From contig OZ242179.1 of the NCBI GenBank assembly GCA_965205735.1, positions 2,976,001 to 3,040,000 on the forward strand: a DNA stretch of 64,000 nt, read 5' to 3'. Position 1 is the first letter of the stretch. Each line of letters starts with the position of its first letter. The notes under the pieces were generated by a model that worked only from the letters and a program-made list of their open reading frames with translations, made no database searches and was not told the origin of the DNA. The stretch comes from VXNE01 sp965205735 (lineage in GTDB: Bacteria > Pseudomonadota > Gammaproteobacteria > Pseudomonadales > Azotimanducaceae). The translations under genes and the position numbers were made by a program. Shown here one piece after another: positions 38,691 through 46,364 of the stretch.

Positions 38691-38879
38691 ATAGACATCG
38701 GCGGGGTAGGCGCCGGTCTATGAGAAAAGGAGATGCCGTTCGGCGTCCCATTGCGGTGTTCGGAAATCATGGTGCCGTTGTTACCGCGTCGCGGGCAGGG
38801 CCTCTAGGCCAAGCCTTCGAGTCGTGATGGCTTCGGGCTCTGGGCGGTAGCGGCCCAGCGCCAACCCTCGTAGCAGCCG

Positions 38880-39090
38880 TCACAAGACAGCAGATTGCAG
38901 TAGCTTCCATTCCGGCTCCTTGGGCGATCCATCGGCGGCGACATGTTGGTAGAGCGTGCTGGTCGGTATGCCGCCCAGCTCGCGACAGACGTCGGGGATC
39001 GAGCGACTCAGGTCCGCCATCAGGTGCTGCGCGTAGCGCAGCTTCTCCGCCGTCCGCCGGCGGTGTACGTGGTGCCGTCCGCCAAGGCGC
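38880..39090 (-). pseudogene. Serine recombinase C-terminal HTH remnant
   Basis: The minus frame encodes EKLRYAQHLMADLSRSIP then DVCRELGGIPTSTLYQHV, typical of the HTH at the C-terminus of resolvase/invertase recombinases. The catalytic domain is gone. The upstream end is cut at about 39090, where the CCCGCATATCTCACCAA element end begins. It is probably debris of a transposon. Confidence 0.6.
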
Positions 39091-39352
39091 CTAACCCGCA
39101 TATCTCACCAAGGGCCGCGATGATCGCGCAGGATTTTGCCCGCGTGCGTGGGCTCGCGAGCGGAAGCATAGCCACCGCTTATTCGGCGTCGCGGGCGACG
39201 GTTGGGCTCCTCTTCCAACATCTCTGGCCCTTGCGTTTGTCGTTTGCGAATTGTAAGAGTTCACCTGTCGTGACCGCCTTGGGGGTCGGCATGTCCCGTG
39301 CACCACCGGGCAGGCTGCCTCAAGAACTCACCAACCGGCGAGGAGGTGTCGA
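39091..39352. mobile_element. Remnant of the CCCGCATATCTCACC element
   Basis: AACCCGCATATCTCACCAAG and GGCCGCGATGATCGCGCAGG, then ATTTTGCCCGCGTG, match the left end of the 33988-34318 element almost base for base for about 55 bases. No opposite terminal repeat was found before 39352. The rest of this stretch has no gene I recognise. Confidence 0.55.
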
Positions 39353-39442
39353 ATGACTGATGCACGCGTGGCTCATCTGTGCGTACGTTGCACCACCTTC
39401 ATGATCGCCGAGATGCAACCACGGCGCGCCGTCAGCCCGTGA
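39353..39442 (+). CDS. 29-residue ORF coupled to the TonB-like gene
   Basis: ATG 39353 follows GGCGAGGAGGTGTCGA, one of the best Shine-Dalgarno sites in the window. The 29-residue product has a CVRC motif and two further Met. Its TGA (39440-39442) overlaps a GTG (39439) in frame with the downstream signal-peptide ORF. It could be a leader peptide, a truncated gene, or chance. I do not recognise it. Confidence 0.35.
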   Translation: MTDARVAHLCVRCTTFMIAEMQPRRAVSP

Positions 39443-40635
39443 CGAGCGACCCGCGTTGCGCGCCGATCTTCGCCGTTTGCCTCGCATTCTGGTGCGCCGG
39501 TGCCATGAAATCCGTCGCCCTTGCGGGCCCCGTGTTTCACCCCCGCCCAAGCCCACCTATCACTCTGTCGATCTTGCCGCTAAAGCGGCAAGTCCGGCAG
39601 ACTGCTAGCCCTGAAATGGTCGCGGGTCAGACAGACGAGAGTCCGGCCGAGGTTACATCGGAGCCCGTGGCTGAACCCGTCCCGGTGGAGCTGTATACCG
39701 CTCCTGTGCGCAAGTACATGAAGGCGCCCCGCTACCCCTGACTTGCGCAGGCGAAAGGCGGGGAGGGTTGGGTGCGGTTGGATTTCATGATCGGCACCGA
39801 CGGCAAGGCGTACGAAATAGCCGTGACAGACTCGATGGGGGACGGCACCTTCCAGCGTGCCGCCATCGGGGCACTAAGGAAATCCACCTTCGAACCCGCC
39901 CACCTGAACGGCCGGCCTGTCGATGCCGGGCACGCGATGTACTACTGGTTTGGGTTGGAGGGCGAGGGAGGAGGCGCCCGCCCGAAGTTCCTCCGGGCGT
40001 GCAAGGCCCTGGTGGAATCGATCGAGCGAGGCGACCGCGCGCGGGCGGACGGAGAGTTGTCGGCGCTGGAATCCCGCGCCCGGTTCAACCTCCATGAGGA
40101 CATTTACTTCCATATCGCCAAGTACCGTTACTACGCCAAGTGGGGCGACGTACACCAGCAGTTGCCTGCCCTTGACCGGGCTGTCTCCCATGAGTTCCAG
40201 GAAGATCGTCTGCCCAAGGAGTTGTACGTTGCGTTGCAACTCCAACGCTTTTGGTTGCTGGTCAGGACTCAGGACTACGAGAGGGCAGCGTCGACGTTCC
40301 GGACGCTTGGCAGGTATGAACTTGAGGCGTCGGTCACAACTGCGCTCGAGGCAACGATGGAAAAGATCAGGGCATTGCGCAACGATGATCGTGCCTACGC
40401 GGTGACGGGATCGTTGGAGGAACGCACCTCCTGGTTCTACCACCTGTTCAAGGACGAGTTTGCAGTCACGGACATTCAGGGAGAAATCACCGAGGTCAAG
40501 TTGCGCTGTCCCGAGAGTTACGTGTTCTTCCGGTTCGATCCGGACATCGAGTGCCGCGTTTCGAACAAGCGCGGACACTGCCACCTTGAACTCGTCGGCA
40601 ATCCCGGGACGACGTTCAAGTTGGTGCAGATGTAG
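39439..40635 (+). pseudogene. TonB C-terminal-domain protein interrupted by an in-frame TGA
   Basis: One frame encodes a signal-peptide-like start (CAPIFAVCLAFWCAGA), then APRYP, TGA at 39739-39741, then LAQAKGGEGWVRLDFMIGTD. The usual TonB-type motif P.YP..A...G.EGWV.L.F runs straight across the stop, so a single change such as CGA to TGA fits. The downstream part (to 40635) continues with a helical, TPR-like region and a C-terminal domain with CPESYVFFRFDPDIECRV. The N-terminal part overlaps a repeat element (39500-39605). The function of the intact form is unknown. Confidence 0.65.
39500..39605. repeat. Second copy of the palindromic CTAG element
   Basis: A diverged, reverse-oriented copy of 25411-25539. 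Shared features are TCCGTCGCCC, CCCGCCCAAGCCC, the palindrome CTTGCCGC-TAAA-GCGGCAAG (39573-39592) and the end GTCCGGCAGACTGCTAG. It lies inside the 5' part of the TonB-like pseudogene. Confidence 0.65.
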
Positions 40636-40639
40636 CATC

Positions 40640-40797
40640 TCTAGCCGCAAGGATCGGAGCGCATCCCGTCGCGAATCTCGGCTACGACGTGGACGCCTGC
40701 CGATTCAAGCGCGGTGCGCTGTCTACTCGGCGTACTCGGAAGCACCACCTGTTGATGAGTCGAACGGCATTCGTCTGGCGCAGTGCGCGGAGCGTTG
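40640..40797 (+). pseudogene. SPOR gene 3' fragment (duplicate)
   Basis: It matches the end of the SPOR gene at about 38066-38222. AATCTCGGCTACGACGTGGA parallels the intact copy, then a 1-base deletion shifts frame. The end encodes VYSAYSEAPPVDESNGIRLA versus VYSVYSDEPPVEKPNGVPLA. Similarity continues through TTCCGGTTGTCTGCG and the bases before tRNA-Thr. It shows that the duplication includes more than the tRNA. Confidence 0.75.
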
Positions 40798-40870
40798 ATT
40801 TTCCGGTTGTCTGCGACTGCGGCATCGTCTATGGTTCGCCACCCCCCAAATAGGCGCAGGGTATTCTTGA

Positions 40871-40946
40871 GCCGCCATAGCTCAGCCGGTAGAGCAACTC
40901 ACTTGTAATGAGAAGGTCCAGGGTTCGACTCCTTGTGGCGGCACCA
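40871..40946 (+). tRNA. tRNA-Thr (TGT)
   Basis: 76 nt with CCA. The acceptor GCCGCCA pairs fully with TGGCGGC, the anticodon loop is CTTGTAA, and the T-arm CAGGG/CCTTG pairs. This is the first tRNA of the Thr-Tyr-Gly-Thr-tuf cluster, equivalent to thrU of E. coli. Confidence 0.96.
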
Positions 40947-41025
40947 GGTTGGTTTCGCGCTGGCGCCTCCTTCGTTCGGCGTTGCCGGAGGAGGAAAAAA
41001 TCACGTAAAAATCAATTTGCTGACG

Positions 41026-41054
41026 TTGACAGCCAGCATGAGCGGGCGCAAAAT
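41026..41054 (+). promoter_or_regulatory. Promoter for the tRNA-Tyr/Gly/Thr-tuf unit
   Basis: TTGACA at 41026-41031, a 17-base spacer and CAAAAT at 41049-41054: a perfect -35 and 4/6 -10. It lies 26 bases before tRNA-Tyr. It may serve tRNA-Tyr through tuf. Confidence 0.6.
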
Positions 41055-41079
41055 TGCGCCCCTTTGGCCGGACGTTTCC

Positions 41080-41164
41080 GGAGGGGTTCCCGAGTGGCCA
41101 AAGGGATCAGACTGTAAATCTGACGGCTAAGCCTTCGTAGGTTCGAATCCTACCCCCTCCACCA
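41080..41164 (+). tRNA. tRNA-Tyr (GTA)
   Basis: 85 nt with a long variable arm and CCA. The acceptor GGAGGGG pairs with CCCCTCC. The anticodon is GTA in CTGTAAA. Confidence 0.97.
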
Positions 41165-41198
41165 CCTGCGGAGGGTCTGCGGAAATCGCGGGATGATC

Positions 41199-41272
41199 GC
41201 GGGTATAGTTCAGTGGTAGAACCTCAGCCTTCCAAGCTGATGGCGCGGGTTCAATCCCCGCTACCCGCTCCA
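41199..41272 (+). tRNA. tRNA-Gly (TCC)
   Basis: 74 nt with CCA. The acceptor GCGGGTA pairs with TACCCGC, and the anticodon loop is CTTCCAA. Same place as glyT in E. coli. Confidence 0.97.
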
Positions 41273-41361
41273 CATGAGGGAACGGGGTGGTGGAGGCTTG
41301 GCGAACCTTGGGGAACTAAAGCCGAGCAGGACCGGTATCGAAACAGAGCGAAGGATTGGAC

Positions 41362-41437
41362 GCTCACATAGCTCAGTCGGCAGAGCGCGTCCTTGGTAAG
41401 GACGAGGTCATCGGTTCAAGTCCGATTGTGAGCACCA
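41362..41437 (+). tRNA. tRNA-Thr (GGT)
   Basis: 76 nt with CCA. The acceptor GCTCACA pairs with TGTGAGC, and the anticodon loop is TTGGTAA. It directly precedes tuf, like thrT in E. coli. Confidence 0.97.
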
Positions 41438-41555
41438 AGGCAAGACGGCGATTCGCGCGGAATTCGTCGTTATCAATGCGGCAGGCAGGAAGCGACGATC
41501 GGCGCTGGAAACCAGCAAGAAGTGATCGACAAGGATCTTAAGAGGAATAACTAAA

Positions 41556-42746
41556 GTGTCCAAACAGAGATTCGAACGCACGAAGCCCCATGTGAACGTA
41601 GGCACGATCGGTCATGTGGACCACGGCAAGACGACGCTGACAGCAGCCATGACGAAGGTTTGCGCGGCGGCGCATGGCGGCGAGATCAAGGAATTTGACC
41701 AGATCGACAACGCACCCGAGGAGCGGGCGCGGGGGATCACGATCGCGACGGCGCACGTGGAATACGAATCGGTCTCACGGCACTACGCGCACGTCGACTG
41801 TCCCGGTCATGCCGACTATGTCAAGAACATGATCACCGGGGCGGCGCAGATGGACGGCGCGATACTGGTTGTGTCGGCTGCGGATGGCCCGATGCCCCAG
41901 ACGCGGGAGCACATATTGCTGTCGCGCCAGGTGGGAGTTCCCAGGATTGTCGTGTACATGAACAAGGCGGACATGGTGGACGACGAGGAACTGCTGGAAC
42001 TCGTGGAGATGGAGGTCCGTGAGTTGCTGGACGACTACGAATTTCCCGGGGATGACACGCCGATCATCATCGGCAGCGCCCTGAAGGCGTTGGAGGGAGA
42101 AGATTCGGAGATGGGCATAGGCAGCGTGCAGCGCTTGCTGACGGCACTGGACGAGTACATTCCGGAGCCGGAACGGGCCGTGGACCAGCCGTTTCTGATG
42201 CCCATCGAGGACGTTTTTTCGATTGCGGGTCGGGGCACGGTAGTGACAGGCCGCGTCGAGCGCGGGATTGTGAAGATGGGCGACGAGGTGGAAGTCGTCG
42301 GCTTGAAGGAGACATCGCGGACTACGTGTACTGGCGTTGAGATGTTCCGCAAACTGCTGGACGAGGGACGCGCGGGCGAAAATATAGGCGTCCTGCTTCG
42401 GGGTACGAAGCGCGACGAGGTGGAGCGGGGCCAGGTGCTGTCGCGACCCGGGGCGATCACGCCGCACACGCGATTCGAGGCGGAGGTGTACGTATTGAGT
42501 CGCGACGAGGGAGGACGACACACGCCATTCTTCAAGGGCTACCGCCCGCAGTTCTACTTCCGCACGACGGATGTCACAGGGTCGGTAGAGTTGCCTGCGG
42601 ATGTGGAGATGGTGTTACCGGGTGACAACGTGAACATGGACATAACGCTGATCAATCCAATAGCGATGGACGAAGGTTTGCGGTTTGCGATCCGGGAAGG
42701 CGGCCGCACCGTGGGTGCCGGAGTCGTGACCCGGATTGCCGAGTGA
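41556..42746 (+). CDS. tuf: Translation elongation factor Tu
   Basis: A 396-residue GTPase that brings aminoacyl-tRNA to the ribosome. G1 GHVDHGKT, the switch I region ERARGITI, G3 DCPGHADY and G4 NKAD are all intact, followed by domains II and III (RTTDVTGSVELP near the end). The start is GTG at 41556 after AGAGGAATAAC. It follows tRNA-Thr by 118 bases, the tufB arrangement. Whether a second tuf exists in a str operon cannot be seen here. Confidence 0.98.
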   Translation: MSKQRFERTKPHVNVGTIGHVDHGKTTLTAAMTKVCAAAHGGEIKEFDQIDNAPEERARGITIATAHVEYESVSRHYAHVDCPGHADYVKNMITGAAQMDGAILVVSAADGPMPQTREHILLSRQVGVPRIVVYMNKADMVDDEELLELVEMEVRELLDDYEFPGDDTPIIIGSALKALEGEDSEMGIGSVQRLLTALDEYIPEPERAVDQPFLMPIEDVFSIAGRGTVVTGRVERGIVKMGDEVEVVGLKETSRTTCTGVEMFRKLLDEGRAGENIGVLLRGTKRDEVERGQVLSRPGAITPHTRFEAEVYVLSRDEGGRHTPFFKGYRPQFYFRTTDVTGSVELPADVEMVLPGDNVNMDITLINPIAMDEGLRFAIREGGRTVGAGVVTRIAE

Positions 42747-42769
42747 CGATATTCACCATTTGATAGCAC

Positions 42770-42845
<76 letters not shown>

Positions 42846-42921
42846 GACGCGAACATGGCGTGGGAAGAACACCAACGCCGCGCAGCAGCGCACTTCCTGG
42901 GGCACTTACGGCGAATTGAAC

Positions 42922-43314
42922 ATGCGAAGGCAGACGGCGCGTGAAACCAGGTCCGATGGCGACCATCCTCATCCGATACTGGATCGGCTGAAGTGGCTTG
43001 CCGTGGCCGTGATGGTCGGGGCGGGCGTCTTCGGCAACTGGTACTTCGGGGAGCACTCGCTGTTGAACCGCGTGCTTGCCCTCGTGGCTCTCGTGGTGGT
43101 GGCCGGTTTCGTCATTCTGCAGACGGATCGGGGCCGCGCCATGTGGGACTTGGCGAGAGAAGCGCGCACCGAGATACGCCGCGTGGTCTGGCCGACGCGT
43201 CAGGAGACGACCCAGACGACGTTCATGGTGGTGCTCCTGGTGCTGCTGTTCGCCTTGGTCCTGTGGGGTCTCGACTCGTTGTTGAGTTGGTTGGTTTCGT
43301 CGGTCATTGGATAG
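42922..43314 (+). CDS. secE: Preprotein translocase subunit SecE
   Basis: A 130-residue inner-membrane protein with three predicted helices (LKWLAVAVMVGAGVFGNWY, LALVALVVVAGFVILQ, MVVLLVLLFALVLWGLDS). The cytoplasmic amphipathic segment WDLAREARTEIRRVVWPTRQ carries the conserved VWPTRQE motif that clamps SecY. The three-helix form is the enterobacterial type. Start ATG 42922 is used, though the frame is open further upstream through tRNA-Trp. It leads into nusG by 4 bases. Confidence 0.95.
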   Translation: MRRQTARETRSDGDHPHPILDRLKWLAVAVMVGAGVFGNWYFGEHSLLNRVLALVALVVVAGFVILQTDRGRAMWDLAREARTEIRRVVWPTRQETTQTTFMVVLLVLLFALVLWGLDSLLSWLVSSVIG

Positions 43315-43318
43315 TCGA

Positions 43319-43852
43319 ATGTCGAAACGATGGTATGTGGTCCACGCGTACTCGGGATTCGAGAAGAGAGTGCAACGCGCGTTGACGGAACGGGTCGAAC
43401 TCTCCAATTTCGCCGATTGTTTCGGCGAAATCATGGTCCCGACAGAGGAAGTAGTCGAAATGAGAGCGGGTCAAAAGCGTCGCAGCGAGCGCAAGTTCTT
43501 TCCTGGATATGTGCTCGTGCAGATGGAACTGAACGACGAAACGTGGCACTTGGTAAAGGAAACGCCGCGCGTGATGGGCTTTATCGGCGGCAAGGCAGAT
43601 CGCCCGGCGCCTCTGTCGGAAGCGGAGGCTGAGGCGATTCTCGACCGGATCCGGGTCGGCAGCGAGAAGGTGACGCCGAAGACCCTGTTCGAGCCCGGCG
43701 AACTGGTCCGCGTGGTGGATGGCCCGTTCAAGGAGTTCAGCGGGGTGGTCGAGGAAGTGAATTACGAGAAAAGCCGACTCAATGTGGCGGTGACGATTTT
43801 CGGTCGTTCAACGCCCGTCGAACTTGACTTTTCACAGGTGGAAAAAGGCTGA
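43319..43852 (+). CDS. nusG: Transcription termination/antitermination protein NusG
   Basis: 177 residues. The NGN domain begins KRWYVVHAYSGFEKRV and includes FPGYVLVQMELNDETWHLVK and RVMGFIGG. A C-terminal KOW domain (about 125-177) has VRVVDGPFKEFSGVVEEVN. It couples RNA polymerase to Rho or to the S10/ribosome. The ATG at 43319 gives the family length (E. coli 181). It is part of the conserved secE-nusG-rplK-rplA order. Confidence 0.97.
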   Translation: MSKRWYVVHAYSGFEKRVQRALTERVELSNFADCFGEIMVPTEEVVEMRAGQKRRSERKFFPGYVLVQMELNDETWHLVKETPRVMGFIGGKADRPAPLSEAEAEAILDRIRVGSEKVTPKTLFEPGELVRVVDGPFKEFSGVVEEVNYEKSRLNVAVTIFGRSTPVELDFSQVEKG

Positions 43853-43944
43853 TGGCGAGTGGGCTCATGGGACGCCGCGATGCGCACCCCGCAAGGGAAC
43901 TCGACTCGAGCCGTCAGCGACGAGTTGCGAGGTAAGGGAAGACC

Positions 43945-44379
43945 GTGGCAAAAAAGGTACAAGCCTTCATCAAGCTTCAGGTGCCGGCGGGACAGGCGAA
44001 CCCGAGTCCGCCCGTCGGTCCGGCGCTCGGTCAACACGGCGTAGCCATCATGGATTTCTGCAAAGCGTTTAACGCCCATACGCAGAAGGAAGAGCCGGGT
44101 ATGCCGATACCCGTAGTGATCACCGTCTATGCCGATCGCACCTTCACGTTCGTGACAAAGACTCCGCCGGCATCCGTTCTTTTGCGTAGAGCGGCGCGCA
44201 TCGACAAGGGAAGTCCGACGCCCAACACGGAAAAGGTTGCAAAAGTAACGCGTGACCAACTCGAGGAAATCGCGCGGCTCAAGGATCCCGACCTGACGGC
44301 GGCGGACATGGATGCCGCGGTGCGCACGATCGCTGGCAGCGCTCGCAGCGCGGGCATAGAAGTCGAAGGAGTCGTCTAA
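43945..44379 (+). CDS. rplK: 50S ribosomal protein L11
   Basis: A 144-residue protein at the GTPase-associated centre, needed for RelA activation. The N-terminus KKVQAFIKLQVPAGQANP and the proline pair PSPPVGPALGQHGVAIMDF are typical. The C-terminal rRNA-binding domain ends GSARSAGIEVEGV. The start is GTG 43945 after AGGTAAGGGAAGACC. The stop TAA overlaps the rplA ATG by one base. Confidence 0.98.
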   Translation: MAKKVQAFIKLQVPAGQANPSPPVGPALGQHGVAIMDFCKAFNAHTQKEEPGMPIPVVITVYADRTFTFVTKTPPASVLLRRAARIDKGSPTPNTEKVAKVTRDQLEEIARLKDPDLTAADMDAAVRTIAGSARSAGIEVEGVV

Positions 44380-45086
44380 TGGCCCAGTCGAGAAGAAAGT
44401 TGAGCAAACGCGTGCGTCTGATCAGGGAGAAAGTCGACCCGAATCGTGCGTATCCGATCGCGGATGCGGTGACGCTGTTGGGGGAACTGGCGAACGCGAA
44501 ATTCACAGAATCCATCGACGTGTCGGTGAATCTGGGCGTCGACCCGCGCAAGTCGGACCAGGTTGTGCGCGGCGCGACAACGCTCCCCCACGGTACTGGC
44601 AAGGAGGCGTGCGTCGCCGTATTCGCCCAGGGCGAGAACGCCGAGAAAGCGATTCGGGCCGGTGCGGACATAGTCGGCCTCGAAGACCTGGCGGAGCAGG
44701 TCAAGCGCGGCGAGCTGAATTTCGATGTCGCCATTGCGACGCCTGACGCCATGCGAGTTGTCGGGCAACTCGGGCGCATACTGGGTCCTCGGGGACTGAT
44801 GCCGAATCCGAGGACGGGGACGGTCACCGCGGATGTGGAGACCGCGGTGAAGAATGCAAAGGCTGGACAGGTCCAGTTTCGAACGGACCGGGCTGGAATC
44901 ATTCACGGCTGCGTGGGCAAGGTGGATTTCGACGCGCACCAGATCAAGGAGAACGTGGAGGCGCTGCTGTCGGATCTGCAGAAGGCGAAACCTGGTTCGG
45001 CGAAGGGGCAATATTTAAGGCGAGTGACATTGTCCACGACCATGGGCCCCGGCATCGCCATTGACCAAGCGTCCCTGGAGGTTTGA
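44379..45086 (+). CDS. rplA: 50S ribosomal protein L1
   Basis: A 235-residue L1-stalk protein and, in E. coli, translational repressor of rplK-rplA. Signatures are DVSVNLGVDPRKSDQVVRG, TTLPHGTGK, LGRILGPRGLMPNPRTGTVT and a C-terminal TLSTTMGPGI. Length is canonical. It is coupled to rplK by a 1-base overlap. rplJ begins only 4 bases after its stop. Confidence 0.98.
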   Translation: MAQSRRKLSKRVRLIREKVDPNRAYPIADAVTLLGELANAKFTESIDVSVNLGVDPRKSDQVVRGATTLPHGTGKEACVAVFAQGENAEKAIRAGADIVGLEDLAEQVKRGELNFDVAIATPDAMRVVGQLGRILGPRGLMPNPRTGTVTADVETAVKNAKAGQVQFRTDRAGIIHGCVGKVDFDAHQIKENVEALLSDLQKAKPGSAKGQYLRRVTLSTTMGPGIAIDQASLEV

Positions 45087-45090
45087 CGGA

Positions 45091-45636
45091 ATGCCGATCC
45101 CCCTCGCACGCAAGGAAGAGATCGTTGCCGAGGTGAACGAAGCGGTCAAGGAGGCCGTTTCTGCGGCGACAGCGGACTATCGGGGTCTGACGGTAGCAGA
45201 AATGACCACCATCCGCGCGGACGCGCGTTCGAGCGGGGTATACGTCAGGGTGGTTCGCAATACCTTGGCGCGCCGCGCCGTCGAAGGTACCGCGCATGAG
45301 TGCATGAAGGAGACGTTTTCCGGCCCGACCTTGCTTGCGCTTTCTCGCGACGACCTCGGCGCCGCGGCGCGTTTGCTGAAAAGGTACGTCGATCAGTTCA
45401 GGGCGCTTGAAGTCACCGCGCTCAGCGTCGACGGCGAACTGCTCGAAGCGGGACAGTTGAATCGCATAGCGTCTCTGCCAACGTTGGATGAAGCCCGGGC
45501 CCAAATGATGCGGATGATTCTGGCGCCGGTCGATGCATTGGCGCGGACGCTGAACGAGGTGCCCGGCAGCCTGGTGCGTGCAGTGGCGGCGGTGCGCGAC
45601 GCAAGGCAGGAGGAACGCCCGGATTCGGAACAATAG
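45091..45636 (+). CDS. rplJ: 50S ribosomal protein L10
   Basis: A 181-residue stalk-base protein that anchors L7/L12 dimers. The N-domain includes ADYRGLTVAEMTTIRADAR and VRVVRNTLARRAVEGT. The C-terminal helix binds L7/L12. Start ATG 45091 sits 4 bases after rplA, leaving no room for the long L10-binding leader found between rplA and rplJ in E. coli, so autoregulation must differ or act inside rplA. The tail ARQEERPDSEQ is slightly longer than usual. Confidence 0.96.
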   Translation: MPIPLARKEEIVAEVNEAVKEAVSAATADYRGLTVAEMTTIRADARSSGVYVRVVRNTLARRAVEGTAHECMKETFSGPTLLALSRDDLGAAARLLKRYVDQFRALEVTALSVDGELLEAGQLNRIASLPTLDEARAQMMRMILAPVDALARTLNEVPGSLVRAVAAVRDARQEERPDSEQ

Positions 45637-45735
45637 CGCATGGCGCGAGGTGGCGGCGGCGAAGATTCGCAGTCGGTGATTTTTTACAGTTAGGTAGGTG
45701 GTAGCGCGGTTCGCGCCCCAAAGGGAGACAAACCA

Positions 45736-46119
45736 ATGGCAATATCGAAAGATGAAGTACTGGAAGCGATTTCGGAGATGAGTGTCCTCGAAGTCGTCGA
45801 TCTGGTCTCCGCGATGGAAGAAAAGTTTGGCGTTTCCGCTGCCGCTCCGGTGGCGGTTGCTGCCATGCCAACGAACGGTGCCGGAGATGCGGCGGCCGAA
45901 GAGGAGCAGACGGAATTCGATGTGATCCTCGCGGGCATAGGCGAGAAGAAGGTCAACGTGATCAAGGCGGTTCGGGCCATTACCGGACTCGGCCTCAAGG
46001 AGGCCAAGGCCTTGGTGGACGAGGCACCGAATCCGGTCAAGGAAGCGGTGAGCAAGGACGAGGCGAATGAAATCAAGACGAAGTTGGAAGAAGCCGGCGC
46101 AACCGTAGAGGTCAAGTGA
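45736..46119 (+). CDS. rplL: 50S ribosomal protein L7/L12
   Basis: A 127-residue stalk protein recruiting translational GTPases. The N-terminal dimerisation domain (EAISEMSVLEVVDLVSAMEE) is followed by an Ala/Gly-rich hinge and the C-terminal domain (EFDVILAGIGEKKVNVIKAV, then LGLKEAKALVDEAP). Length matches the family (about 121-128). The 99-base gap after rplJ contains an AAAGGGAGACAAACC ribosome site. Confidence 0.98.
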   Translation: MAISKDEVLEAISEMSVLEVVDLVSAMEEKFGVSAAAPVAVAAMPTNGAGDAAAEEEQTEFDVILAGIGEKKVNVIKAVRAITGLGLKEAKALVDEAPNPVKEAVSKDEANEIKTKLEEAGATVEVK

Positions 46120-46293
46120 CGAAGCAATGTCGGCGCTTCGGTGTCGTGAAGCTGGGTTCTTGTGCGTAGGGCGCCCGCGAAGGCGTCCGCGGCTGCTTCC
46201 AATGTCGCGATTCGCCGGGCGTCACGGGCGTGGCGGGAACCCGTCCGGGAACCCGTCCGGCTGAAGACTTCTTGGTATACAAACCACAACAGG

Positions 46294-46342
46294 AAAAGCC
46301 AGTGCCCGCTTGCGTTGGCGCAAAGCGAAATGCTGGCTTTTT
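46294..46342 (+). terminator. Attenuator-like hairpin between rplL and rpoB
   Basis: AAAAGCCAG (46294-46302) pairs with CTGGCTTTT (46333-46341), followed by a T run. The loop of about 30 bases contains a smaller GC-rich stem (CCCGCTTGCG/CGCAAAGCG type). It lies 23 bases before the rpoB ATG. E. coli has a partial terminator in the same gap that lowers rpoBC relative to ribosomal protein mRNA. The 245-base gap also holds a 12-base direct repeat, GGGAACCCGTCC, at about 46238-46261. Confidence 0.6.
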
Positions 46343-46364
46343 GCCCAAATAACGGGAGATCCGA

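Noticed and set aside
38246..38770. 174-codon minus-strand ORF over the tRNA-Thr copy
   Set aside because: It overlaps the tRNA-derived sequence and transposase remnant in the wrong frame, with no coherent product.
39739..39741. TGA as selenocysteine codon
   Set aside because: No SECIS-like hairpin was evident just downstream, and the position corresponds to a non-catalytic spot in TonB-type domains.
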